Origin: Fragum whitleyi
Taxonomy: Eukaryota > Mollusca > Bivalvia > Cardiida > Cardiidae
NCBI GenBank assembly: GCA_948146395.1
Contig: OX411549.1
Span: 32,448,693-32,512,692 of the forward strand
Direction: 5' to 3'
DNA: 64,000 bases
Position numbers and translations under genes: made by a program. Positions within the stretch are counted from its first letter, which is position 1, and the number at the start of each line of letters is the position of its first letter. Under the pieces are notes generated by a model. That model was not told the DNA's origin and did no database searches. It was given only the letters and a program-made list of their open reading frames with translations. Below, one piece after another: positions 61,401 to 63,749 of this stretch.

Positions 61401-63749
61401 ATGTTGCTTGGGTTACCCTCTTCTAAAGTTGTTCAAGAAATTTGGATTGAAAGAGATCCACTCGATCAATAAAATTCAGGTGAGCAGTTTAGGGCCATTC
61501 TGGTCCTCTTGTTTCAAAGTGATATCTAAATAGTTTTCTTGCTTGTAATTTTACATATCACTTAAATAAGTTCATTACTTCATTAGTCAGTTTCAACTTA
61601 GAAAAAGTCAGAATATCTTCTGAATGATGTTCACTTTCATTACCTTCTATTTTCATTATCTCTCTTTCAAATCTTGAGATTTTTAAGCCAGTGGAGCGAT
61701 ACAGGCCCTCTTGGGCCTCTTGTTCTTGAATTATGCTAGTTTGTTTCACTTTAAATTTAATAGATCTTATGTTTTTATCAAGTACATGTACTTGGCTATA
61801 ACAATTATGATTTTCAAAAGAATATACTAGGTGAACTTTAATAAACCTCATAAAATTTGAAAAAAATGCACTTCAGGTCTACTCAGGTTAGTAAGATATT
61901 TAAAATTCATTAACATTTGGATATAATCAAGGCGCTGTGTATTTATCTCATGTTGATAATAAGGTCAAGGTCACATGACAAGGTTAAGATGAAATACTGT
62001 AAATTTTGGTGGTGGTTTTATTTTGGCTATATTGGCGGTCAAGCTAAGATGTGCCAAAATTAATCCACCGCCAATATTTGTCATTATTAAATGAAAAATA
62101 TTTTCCTTTGAGGGAAATGTTATCTTGTGTGATGTACAGTTTAGTCAATATCAATTAACTTTATATCAAAGATATGCAGACTATACTTATAAGAAATAGA
62201 ATAATAAAATCAGCTGAGAAGGTTACATTTGTAAATGTTTAATGTTAATGTTTAACCCTTTGCTGTTTAATCCCTGTTTTTTACGTGCCTGTGATTTTAT
62301 GATAGAGAAAGCATTGTGAAAAAAGAAGAAATTGATTCTGAATTTGGACAGGTCCAAAATTTTGTAAAACAGGAAAGGGTTAAAACCAATTTCAAGATTT
62401 AAGAGTCAAGTTGGTTGAAATATTGTAATGACAATCAAGGAAAAAAATGTGTGAAAAACTGAATTATTACGCTTACAAAAGGTGAAGTTGTGAAAACAAA
62501 CTATTAAGCTGAAACGACTACATAACATTGCCTTTCTTAAACTTCCATTGATAAACTTCCATTGAATGACGAAAAAAAAAACATAGACAAGATGTTTTAT
62601 TTTAATGGTATATGTAAGATAGGCCAAAATAAATCACTGCTAATAAATCGAAAGCGAGAAACCGCCAAATGTGGACACCGCCAATATAAAGCCATTTACA
62701 GTAAGACTCTCAATGAGGTGCAGTATTTCAAAATTACATATTGTTTATCAATAGTTAAATGTATTATTATTTCACCAGAATAATTTTCATTTCAGCTGGT
62801 CATTTGGTGTGTTTCTATGGGAGGTGTTTTCACTGGGTGGTAGTCCATATCCTGGTGTTGACCTTAATGAAAAGTTTATTGGCTTGTTGAGGGATGGATA
62901 CAGAATGGAAAAACCTCAACATTCACCAGAAGAAATGTAAATTCATAATTTACTCTGAAAATAAAATTGATCTAAGCCATTTTTGCACTTTTACCCAATG
63001 TAGACAAAGATTAGCTGGATCAGCTGTGATACTCCTGAACTCATTTCAACGCATTACCACTTTTTGACACTCTTGAAGAAAAAAAAAAACTTTGTTACTG
63101 GAAAATCCTCTTCTAACGTTGGCTTTTTCAATTCAACATTGAATGTTGAAGCATTTGAAGTTGCTATATTTTCAATACAATCCTCAACTTGATTGCATCC
63201 ATCCATTTGTAAGTTGACAAGTTAATGTTAAAGTTAATCAGTTTAATAAAGCAGTTCAGGACTTTTGGTGTTAATCTTAATCAATAGCAGATAATTGAAC
63301 TAACAGAATTATCCTAAGGCTTATCGAGAATTACTGTCTGTTCGAACATTGACTAAAGTTCATAAATATGTGACCAGTCATGCGAAAAGGGCCCATCTGG
63401 GAACTGAGTAAAATAAATTTTGGAAAAAGAGATTTGGTCCAGCATGGACAACCAGATGTCACATTTCAAAATTTCCTTCACAGGAGGGTTAATTGATCAT
63501 TCTAGATTCAGAAAATTAGCAACATGCAAAAAGTCTCAACCTTAGTCTGTTTGTGCAATCGGCACAGTCTGACTAAGGTCAAAACTTTAAGCACTACCCA
63601 GATGGTCCATTTTCATGTGATGGGTCACATACTTTTTCTATAGATATCAAGTGATGTTGAGTTGTTGGGAGGAAGAGGCAGAAGATCGTCCTACATTTAC
63701 ACAACTAGTCAATGTTATGGGAGACTTATTAGAGGACAATGTTAAACAG
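22336..63749 (+). CDS. VEGFR: VEGFR-type receptor tyrosine kinase, 28 visible exons, 5' and 3' incomplete
   Basis: This is the whole-gene entry; exons are listed separately. The product should be a plasma-membrane receptor that binds VEGF/PDGF-like ligands with its Ig domains and signals by tyrosine phosphorylation. The 28 exons join with GT-AG sites and consistent phase into 1628 codons: Ig1-Ig2 three times (residues 1-216, 217-450, 451-666), Ig3 (667-786), Ig4 (787-885), Ig5 (886-1006), Ig6 (1007-1117), Ig7 (1118-1211), a transmembrane helix (about 1227-1249), and a split kinase (about 1295-1628). The family call rests on the juxtamembrane block [17 protein letters not shown], the loop [52 protein letters not shown] and the post-kinase block [10 protein letters not shown], all typical of VEGFR rather than FGFR or RET. 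No start codon or signal peptide was found; the first visible exon needs one base from an upstream exon, as expected after a phase-1 signal-peptide exon. The C-tail lies beyond the window. Eleven Ig domains is unusual (the family norm is seven). Confidence 0.95.
23180..23360 (+). CDS. VEGFR: Exon 2: Ig1 second half, module 1
   Basis: This exon encodes residues 52-111, from the acceptor tttcag to the donor gctgaag|gtagg. It contains the Ig signature YDYTGLYTC and ends SVYVFAE, equivalent to the end of VEGFR Ig1. By hand count 38 of 60 residues match exon 8, which has the same length (181 bp). It enters in phase 0 and leaves in phase 1. Confidence 0.95.
24228..24795. mobile_element. GGGACCATCTGGG MITE split by a TACAGT-type MITE
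   Basis: The outer element runs from aaaaaggaccatctttgg to cccagatggtccccttttgc. Between about 24271 and 24601 sits a copy of the element at 43.72 and 36.35 kb, with agtgaccacatctattt and cactttttggtggtc. Confidence 0.82.
25163..25550. mobile_element. Antisense SINE interrupted by GAGCCTGTG MITE
   Basis: The antisense SINE body (cctggtatttctctcaccag) runs to gggggatcaaac at about 25333, where a GAGCCTGTG-family element begins (agcctgtgagtgac) and ends near ggaaatgtcacatactgactc. The inner element has a long palindrome (gactctggacagactgtgc). Confidence 0.8.
25726..26040 (+). CDS. VEGFR: Exon 3: Ig2, module 1
   Basis: This exon encodes residues 112-216, the whole Ig2, which in vertebrate VEGFRs is the main ligand-binding domain. 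The cysteines are in IFPCRTS and VFWCETN. It starts [11 protein letters not shown] after ttcag and ends at atag|gtaaga. Phase is 1 at both ends, so the exon is symmetric. Confidence 0.95.
26190..26375. mobile_element. MITE with tacttatttgaattgttc palindrome
   Basis: A central inverted repeat is present (aaccttatgttgtaggtac and gtaccaatgacataaggtt). The end atctgtagctctg resembles the TIR of the 11906-13425 transposon, suggesting a deletion derivative. Confidence 0.7.
26746..26951 (+). CDS. VEGFR: Exon 4: linker plus Ig1 first half, module 2
   Basis: This exon encodes residues 217-285. It opens with a Pro/Gly/Ala-rich stretch ([16 protein letters not shown]) not found in the other two modules, then the usual pattern [23 protein letters not shown]. 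It is 206 bp against 155 bp for exons 1 and 7, and the excess is the linker. Acceptor ttttcag, donor tat|gtgagt. Confidence 0.92.
27268..27512. mobile_element. TIR MITE, GAGCCTGTG family, complete
   Basis: It runs from gagcctgtgcatgacatttc to gaaattgttggaaatc ... gcacaggctcatg, with clear terminal inverted repeats of about 30 bp. It lies 20 bp upstream of exon 5. Confidence 0.88.
27532..27709 (+). CDS. VEGFR: Exon 5: Ig1 second half, module 2
   Basis: This exon encodes residues 286-344 and carries [15 protein letters not shown], the counterpart of YDYTGLYTC in exons 2 and 8, ending IYIYAI. It is one codon shorter than its paralogous exons and the most diverged of the three. Acceptor gttttag, donor atag|gtaatg. 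Confidence 0.92.
27892..28215. mobile_element. Long-palindrome MITE followed by a second MITE
   Basis: Positions 27892-28024 are copy 2 of the palindromic element at 7797. About 28040-28215 is a MITE with cagagctac at its start and the central palindrome ctcatttgaattgcttc/gaggcaattcaaatgag. Confidence 0.82.
28591..28754. mobile_element. GTAGTGGAC hairpin MITE, 23 bp from exon 6
   Basis: Ends are ttaaggaagtggac and gtccactaccttaa with a central foldback. The exon 6 acceptor tract begins directly after it. Confidence 0.9.
28777..29094 (+). CDS. VEGFR: Exon 6: Ig2, module 2
   Basis: This exon encodes residues 345-450. The Ig2 cysteines are in VIPCQTS and LYTCSVS, with two extra cysteines between them (FTCISCKPP) that could form an additional disulfide. 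FDPRDGI matches FDPKKGV and FDPKEGV in exons 3 and 9. Acceptor atttcag, 23 bp after the end of a hairpin MITE; donor agag|gtaaga. Confidence 0.94.
29103..29358 (+). mobile_element. Family E element, diverged
   Basis: It starts tttttatgccctgcatcg nine bases into intron 6, contains a gtctgtctgtctg run and caaggtcatctgtcaaggtc, and ends tcttgttt. Confidence 0.75.
29795..29949 (+). CDS. VEGFR: Exon 7: Ig1 first half, module 3
   Basis: This exon encodes residues 451-502. It is closest to exon 1: [10 protein letters not shown] against [10 protein letters not shown], then [21 protein letters not shown]. The length (155 bp) and both phases match exon 1. Acceptor tttcag, donor tct|gtaagt. Confidence 0.95.
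30107..30442 (+). mobile_element. Family E element (Helentron-like), best copy
   Basis: The 5' end is a hairpin (tatgcccccgcatcgatagatcggggg); the interior has a long cc/tgtccg run and AAGGTCA repeats. The 3' end acgggggcat is the complement of the 5' stem, followed by the hairpin gtgtttcacaaacac and atcttgttt. Confidence 0.88.
30697..31329 (+). mobile_element. Family A element (Helentron-like)
   Basis: The 5' hairpin is cagctcacctgagcatg ... aaggtgagct; the 3' end is aaggtgagcgatctagg, hairpin aggaccatcatggtcct and cttgtt. The interior has about 3-4 diverged repeats of about 110-145 bp. It shows what the outer element at 10.4-14.5 kb looked like before insertion. Confidence 0.88.
31401..31506. 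mobile_element. GTAGTGGAC hairpin MITE, 5' truncated
   Basis: It retains aactttaacagtgttgacc, the foldback cctattgatttcaatagg and the end gtccactagcttaa. Confidence 0.8.
31647..31827 (+). CDS. VEGFR: Exon 8: Ig1 second half, module 3
   Basis: This exon encodes residues 503-562. [12 protein letters not shown] and [18 protein letters not shown] are near-copies of exon 2. Acceptor gtttcag, donor gaag|gtattt. Confidence 0.95.
32300..32611 (+). CDS. VEGFR: Exon 9: Ig2, module 3
   Basis: This exon encodes residues 563-666. [15 protein letters not shown] and [12 protein letters not shown] closely follow exon 3, and the second cysteine is in VFACEVN. It ends with TWRTQIL before a|gtaagt, as exon 3 ends TWRTNLI. 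Phase-1 symmetric. Confidence 0.95.
33168..33322 (+). CDS. VEGFR: Exon 10: Ig3 first half
   Basis: This exon encodes residues 667-718. It is an I-set-like half domain with cysteine in FNLSCQV and Trp in LKWSKRGPG. Acceptor tttgcag, donor ata|gtatgt, ending in phase 0. It corresponds to VEGFR Ig3, in which the second half lies on separate exons. Confidence 0.94.
33390..33620. mobile_element. GAGCCTGTG-family MITE
   Basis: It contains gacatttccaacaaatt, an internal gactgtgctgatgcacagg and gaaattattgaaaatc. Ends are diverged. Confidence 0.75.
34041..34200 (+). mobile_element. SINE body fragment
   Basis: It has cctatgtgagatagcagctt through ccaggaatccattgctagg to caatcaatcaatt, without the tRNA head. 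Confidence 0.82.
34479..34644. mobile_element. GTAGTGGAC hairpin MITE
   Basis: Ends are taagttagtggacc and gtccactaccttaa; the centre is cctaatgattttcattagg. Confidence 0.9.
35102..35350 (+). mobile_element. Second tRNA-derived SINE family, copy 1
   Basis: The head has box A (gcggcctagtggtaaatgc) and a box B-like segment (ggtctgtagttcaagcccc); the body has gggtgtgtttatgggc and tgaaaacatcaggattg. It is unrelated in sequence to the SINE at 608. Confidence 0.85.
35588..35614 (+). CDS. VEGFR: Exon 11: 27-nt microexon in Ig3
   Basis: A nine-codon phase-0 exon (WEPLPPQPM) between acceptor cttcacag and donor atg|gtaaga. Exon 10 ends and exon 12 begins in phase 0, so the frame holds with or without it. 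Position and length fit the variable strand C-C' region of Ig3. There is no homology support beyond splice sites and phase. Confidence 0.65.
35689..35816. mobile_element. GTAGTGGAC hairpin MITE lacking its centre
   Basis: Both ends are present (ttaaggaagtggac and ccactaccttaa), but the central foldback is deleted. Confidence 0.85.
36345..36684. mobile_element. TACAGT-type MITE
   Basis: It starts tacagtaaaccttgta and ends ggactgtata, with a strong inner palindrome (actcaaaagaatcatc and gattcttttgagttttaac). The TA-flanked TACAGT ends suggest a mariner-like origin. It ends about 60 bp before exon 12. Confidence 0.82.
36746..36923 (+). CDS. VEGFR: Exon 12: Ig3 second half
   Basis: This exon encodes residues 728-786. 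It has [16 protein letters not shown], the typical D-x-G-x-Y-x-C end of an Ig domain, then VTLHVI. Acceptor ttttcag, donor attg|gtaaga. Confidence 0.94.
36966..38220 (+). mobile_element. Family A element with different interior repeats
   Basis: The 5' hairpin agctcacctcagcacgaagt and 3' gcgatttaggaccatcttgg plus tcctcttgtt match family A. The interior is about 180-bp repeats with agctttcatatttggtatgt. Confidence 0.88.
38396..39910 (+). mobile_element. Family C tandem-repeat element (Helentron-like)
   Basis: The 5' end is tttttagctcgccctgg; the 3' end is ttgggcgagctac, hairpin gttgtccgcggacaac and tcttgttt. The interior is about 170-200-bp units rich in ctttaacc and gaccttgacc. It adjoins the family A element at 36966. 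Confidence 0.88.
39995..40123. mobile_element. GTAGTGGAC hairpin MITE, partly deleted
   Basis: It carries cctaatgaaaatcattagg and the end gtccactaccttaa; the left end is shortened. Confidence 0.85.
40985..41402. mobile_element. About 415-bp dispersed element just upstream of exon 13
   Basis: It shares ttctttagtgcttttcggtg, ttgataatctcactg and aaatatagcttttgttgttc with 48885-49302. It ends about 33 bp before the exon 13 acceptor junction. An internal inverted pair (aacaacaaaagctatattt and aaatatagcttttgttgtt) is visible. Confidence 0.85.
41435..41609 (+). CDS. VEGFR: Exon 13: Ig4 first half
   Basis: This exon encodes residues 787-844, with [15 protein letters not shown]. The usual first Ig cysteine is absent, which is also the case for Ig4 of vertebrate VEGFR/PDGFR receptors. 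Acceptor ccaacag, donor gtacc|gtaagt, ending in phase 2. The last 79 bases and the donor recur six more times in the following intron. Confidence 0.93.
41531..42425 (+). repeat. 131-bp tandem repeat of exon 13 end plus splice donor, 7 copies
   Basis: The motif cctaccctaaaccacag starts at 41531, 41662, 41793, 41924, 42055, 42186 and 42317, an exact 131-bp period. Copy 1 is the real exon; each later copy holds 79 bp of exon, the donor cc|gtaagt and about 50 bp of intron. None has an acceptor like that of exon 13, and each runs into an in-frame TAA at the donor. Copies 1-5 are nearly identical; copies 6 and 7 carry shared and private changes. Confidence 0.95.
42466..43039 (+). mobile_element. 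Family A remnant split by a 275-bp MITE
   Basis: The 5' end agctcacctgagcacaatat and 3' tail gagcaatatagggccattct ... cttcttg belong to family A. About 42530-42806 is a MITE (aagggcgtaactaccattat) whose other copy is at 45899-46178. Confidence 0.78.
43185..43437. mobile_element. GGGACCATCTGGG MITE
   Basis: It has cacgcaaaaaaggaccatc, the inner palindrome gactctagtcagtctgcgca and the end cccagatggtcctttttatg. Confidence 0.85.
43457..43710 (+). mobile_element. Second tRNA-derived SINE family, copy 2
   Basis: Box A (gtggcctagtgataaatgc) and box B (ggtccgtggttcaagcc) are present; the body matches 35102-35350. Confidence 0.87.
43719..44056. mobile_element. TACAGT-type MITE
   Basis: It runs from tacagtcgaaattgctcgag to aagttttactgta. 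The inner palindrome is cccattagaatcgtattatt and gagacgattctaatgg. It ends about 50 bp before exon 14. Confidence 0.87.
44108..44229 (+). CDS. VEGFR: Exon 14: Ig4 second half
   Basis: This exon encodes residues 845-885. [17 protein letters not shown] has the D/H-A-G-x-Y turn, but the second Ig cysteine is replaced by Leu/Val, matching the lack of the first in exon 13. Acceptor gtttcag, donor gaat|gtaagt. Confidence 0.93.
44684..45046 (+). CDS. VEGFR: Exon 15: Ig5
   Basis: This exon encodes residues 886-1006, a whole Ig domain on one 363-bp exon, with LNCLVKS, IGWFYQ and [13 protein letters not shown]. The loop CDVPSNC carries an extra cysteine pair, as VEGFR Ig5 does. Several N-x-S/T sites are present. 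Acceptor ctttcag, donor acag|gtagta. Confidence 0.95.
45899..46178. mobile_element. 275-bp MITE ending 11 bp before exon 16
   Basis: It starts caagggcgtaactcccatta, has a central palindrome (actacagcttattcaagctg tagt) and ends ggatacgcctat. Short inverted ends (aggcgta-like) are visible. Confidence 0.85.
46189..46369 (+). CDS. VEGFR: Exon 16: Ig6 first half
   Basis: This exon encodes residues 1007-1066. [26 protein letters not shown] aligns with Ig strands B and C, but the strand-B cysteine is Ala and the core Trp is missing. Three N-linked glycosylation sequons are visible. Acceptor atttcag lies 11 bp after the end of a 275-bp MITE; donor aaaga|gtaagt. Confidence 0.9.
46394..47745 (+). mobile_element. 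Family D tandem-repeat element (Helentron-like)
   Basis: The 5' hairpin is agtcccccaccgg/ccggttgggggact; the 3' end is ccggtgggggactcc, hairpin gtattgcatcgcaatac and cacttgttt. The interior has about eight copies of a roughly 151-bp unit (gctagcaacttcaaactttg) after a ccgtccgt run. It starts 24 bp inside intron 16. Confidence 0.9.
48225..48376 (+). CDS. VEGFR: Exon 17: Ig6 second half
   Basis: This exon encodes residues 1067-1117. It has [17 protein letters not shown] with the strand-F cysteine, although the partner cysteine in exon 16 is missing. Acceptor attgtag, donor agag|gtaaat. A partial copy lies about 40 bp downstream. Confidence 0.93.
48409..48495 (+). pseudogene. Partial copy of exon 17
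   Basis: Bases from aatcacacca to gtcagaggtaa repeat the 3' two thirds of exon 17 with a few changes. A base loss turns tcctgtgtggccc into tcctttaggccc, creating an AG that could act as an acceptor; the donor agag|gtaatt is kept. If spliced from exon 16 or 17 the phase would lead to an early TAA, so it is not a coding exon. Confidence 0.85.
48885..49302. mobile_element. About 415-bp dispersed element just upstream of exon 18
   Basis: The second copy of the element at 40985; it ends about 30 bp before exon 18 and keeps aaatatagcttttgttgttc and tgaaacaaataattat. Confidence 0.85.
49332..49512 (+). CDS. VEGFR: Exon 18: Ig7 first half
   Basis: This exon encodes residues 1118-1177. [19 protein letters not shown] leads to [19 protein letters not shown], an I-set first half. 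Acceptor attacag, donor actag|gtagat, ending in phase 2. Its 3' end is repeated in the following intron. Confidence 0.94.
49484..49820 (+). repeat. About 48-bp tandem repeat of exon 18 end plus donor
   Basis: The motif gccattgag or close variants starts at 49484 (real exon), 49532, 49580, 49623, 49671, 49719 and 49787. Most copies carry gatatgac-like sequence and a donor-like gtaggt or gtaagt. The last copy is longer (from about 49740) and includes the strand-C region of exon 18. The copies are clearly diverged, so this array is older than the exon 13 array. Confidence 0.85.
49970..50178 (+). mobile_element. Family E element, 5' truncated
   Basis: It has a ctgtctgtctg run, caaggtcacggtcatctg and the end gggggcattcgtgtttcac ... 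acatcttgtta. Confidence 0.8.
50228..50328 (+). CDS. VEGFR: Exon 19: Ig7 second half
   Basis: This exon encodes residues 1178-1211. [20 protein letters not shown] is the classic E-D-G-x-Y-x-C end of the membrane-proximal Ig7. Acceptor tttcag, donor tttg|gtaaga. Confidence 0.95.
50601..52479 (+). mobile_element. Family A element with 12-unit satellite interior
   Basis: The 5' hairpin is agctcacctgagcacgaagt; the 3' end is caggtgagcgatttagggc, hairpin and ctcttgttt. The interior is about 12 copies of a 143-145-bp unit (ggacactctagaggcc at 50694, 50839, 50984 and 51127 onward). Because 144 is a multiple of three, open frames recur there; they are not genes. Confidence 0.92.
52661..52794 (+). CDS. 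VEGFR: Exon 20: transmembrane segment
   Basis: This exon encodes residues 1212-1256. A single hydrophobic helix (about 1227-1249, core [17 protein letters not shown]) is followed by the stop-transfer cluster RKK. That fixes the orientation: Ig domains outside, kinase inside. Acceptor tttacag, donor ttg|gtgagt, phase 0. Confidence 0.96.
52896..53066. mobile_element. GTAGTGGAC hairpin MITE
   Basis: Ends are tcaaggtagtggac and gtccactacttca; the centre is cctaatgatttcataagg. Confidence 0.88.
53223..53352 (+). CDS. VEGFR: Exon 21: juxtamembrane region
   Basis: This exon encodes residues 1257-1299. It ends with [16 protein letters not shown], nearly identical in pattern to the vertebrate VEGFR juxtamembrane block, so it is a strong family marker. 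Acceptor gtttcag, donor attag|gtcagt. Confidence 0.97.
53793..53952. mobile_element. GTAGTGGAC hairpin MITE, 39 bp before exon 22
   Basis: The left end is ttaaggtagtggac and the centre cctaatgatttcattagg; the right end is eroded. Confidence 0.87.
53991..54095 (+). CDS. VEGFR: Exon 22: kinase glycine loop and catalytic lysine
   Basis: This exon encodes residues 1300-1334: [13 protein letters not shown] (ATP-binding loop, G1304/G1306/G1309) and VAVKMVK with the ATP-anchoring lysine K1331. Acceptor tttgtag, donor aaag|gtagga. Both motifs are intact. Confidence 0.97.
54405..54468 (+). pseudogene. Damaged copy of the exon 23 acceptor and exon
   Basis: The stretch ttctgttaatctattacag, attgtac, agaacaaatga, then cacctcaatatact repeats the acceptor, the start and a later part of exon 23, with the middle of the exon deleted. 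Its frame ends quickly at a stop. It is best read as a degenerate partial duplication. Confidence 0.8.
54533..54652 (+). CDS. VEGFR: Exon 23: kinase alpha-C helix
   Basis: This exon encodes residues 1335-1374. [18 protein letters not shown] contains the alpha-C Glu (E1348) that pairs with K1331, then LNLLGAVAK. This block is highly typical of VEGFR. Acceptor ttgcag, donor agag|gtatac. A damaged copy lies about 120 bp upstream. Confidence 0.96.
54930..55145. mobile_element. Degenerate SINE body
   Basis: It contains ccaaccaatgggtttgatta, caggaatccatggttag and ccattcaaacaaacaaa, with the tRNA head missing. Confidence 0.65.
55256..55569 (+). CDS. VEGFR: Exon 24: kinase hinge and kinase insert
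   Basis: This exon encodes residues 1375-1479. The hinge [11 protein letters not shown] leads into a kinase insert of roughly 60-65 residues, rich in Ala/Glu/Ser with the possible docking tyrosines DGYLDP and KPYYIN, then [17 protein letters not shown]. The insert marks the split-kinase class III/V receptors. Acceptor tttcag, donor aag|gtgagt. Confidence 0.96.
55585..55760. mobile_element. GAGCCTGTG-family MITE fragment
   Basis: It starts gcctgtacatgacatttcc with caacaatttcaaatatgcgc; the right end is lost. Confidence 0.65.
56078..56200. mobile_element. GAGCCTGTG-family MITE fragment
   Basis: It starts gagcctgtgcatgagatttt and has the inner palindrome cagtctgtgcatccgcacag; it is cut by the family A element that follows. 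Confidence 0.7.
56200..57887 (+). mobile_element. Family A element with about 175-bp interior repeats
   Basis: The 5' hairpin is agctcacctgagcacaacgt; the 3' end is aggtgagcgacccagggcc, aacggccc and tcttgtt. The interior has about seven diverged units with ccaccaggtgcggagcacca and aaaattttgtaatcttt. Confidence 0.9.
58246..58374 (+). CDS. VEGFR: Exon 25: catalytic loop, DFG and activation loop
   Basis: This exon encodes residues 1480-1522. The catalytic loop HRDLAARN (D1484, N1489), DFG (D1502) and activation-loop tyrosines Y1510, Y1512 and Y1517 are all intact. The spacing from the first to the last tyrosine is two residues longer than the VEGFR2 pair. Acceptor atttcag, donor gat|gtaagt. Confidence 0.97.
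58702..58772 (+). CDS. VEGFR: Exon 26: P+1 loop
   Basis: This exon encodes residues 1523-1545. [18 protein letters not shown] has Ile in place of Pro in the usual APE motif, a variant also seen in RET, so catalysis need not be affected. Acceptor cttcag, donor gatgt|gtaagt, phase 2. Confidence 0.96.
59111..59262 (+). repeat. Two-copy 76-bp tandem duplication
   Basis: The segment tcaaactttgttgaaaaatg ... gcatttttcaagaaa starts at 59111 and again at 59187, with almost no change. Confidence 0.9.
59711..61725 (+). mobile_element. Family B element with 155-bp satellite interior and mixed 3' ends
   Basis: The 5' hairpin is agctccactggccgaaggcc; the family B 3' end gccagtggagcgat with hairpin aggccctcttgggcct and cttgttc is at about 61690-61725. 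A family A 3' end (caggtgagcagtttagggcc ... cctcttgttt) lies earlier, at 61480-61514. The interior has about 11 copies of a 155-bp unit (gaaactttaccagaatgtt). Confidence 0.9.
61726..62795. other. Intron 26, 3' part
   Basis: AT-rich intron sequence with no exon. A loose inverted pair (ttggtggtggttttattttgg/ccaaaattaatccaccgcc) is seen near 62010-62070. Confidence 0.45.
62796..62936 (+). CDS. VEGFR: Exon 27: kinase C-lobe
   Basis: This exon encodes residues 1546-1592. [21 protein letters not shown] is kinase subdomain IX, followed by [17 protein letters not shown]. Acceptor tttcag, donor gaaat|gtaaat. The intron before it is 4.0 kb and full of repeats. Confidence 0.96.
62937..63368. other. Intron 27, 5' part
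   Basis: No element or exon was recognised. Confidence 0.4.
63369..63631. mobile_element. GGGACCATCTGGG MITE ending 13 bp before exon 28
   Basis: It runs from tgtgaccagtcatgcgaaaa to ccatttttcatgtgatgggtcaca-like sequence, with the inner palindrome cacagtctgactaaggtc. Only the acceptor tract separates it from exon 28. Confidence 0.87.
63644..63749 (+). CDS. VEGFR: Exon 28: end of kinase domain
   Basis: This exon encodes residues 1593-1628. [18 protein letters not shown] is subdomain XI, and [10 protein letters not shown] matches the conserved VEGFR sequence just after the kinase. Acceptor ttctatag, 13 bp after a MITE; donor aacag|gtgagg. The 3' part of this exon with its donor is tandemly repeated to the window edge, so which donor is used is uncertain. 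Confidence 0.9.
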
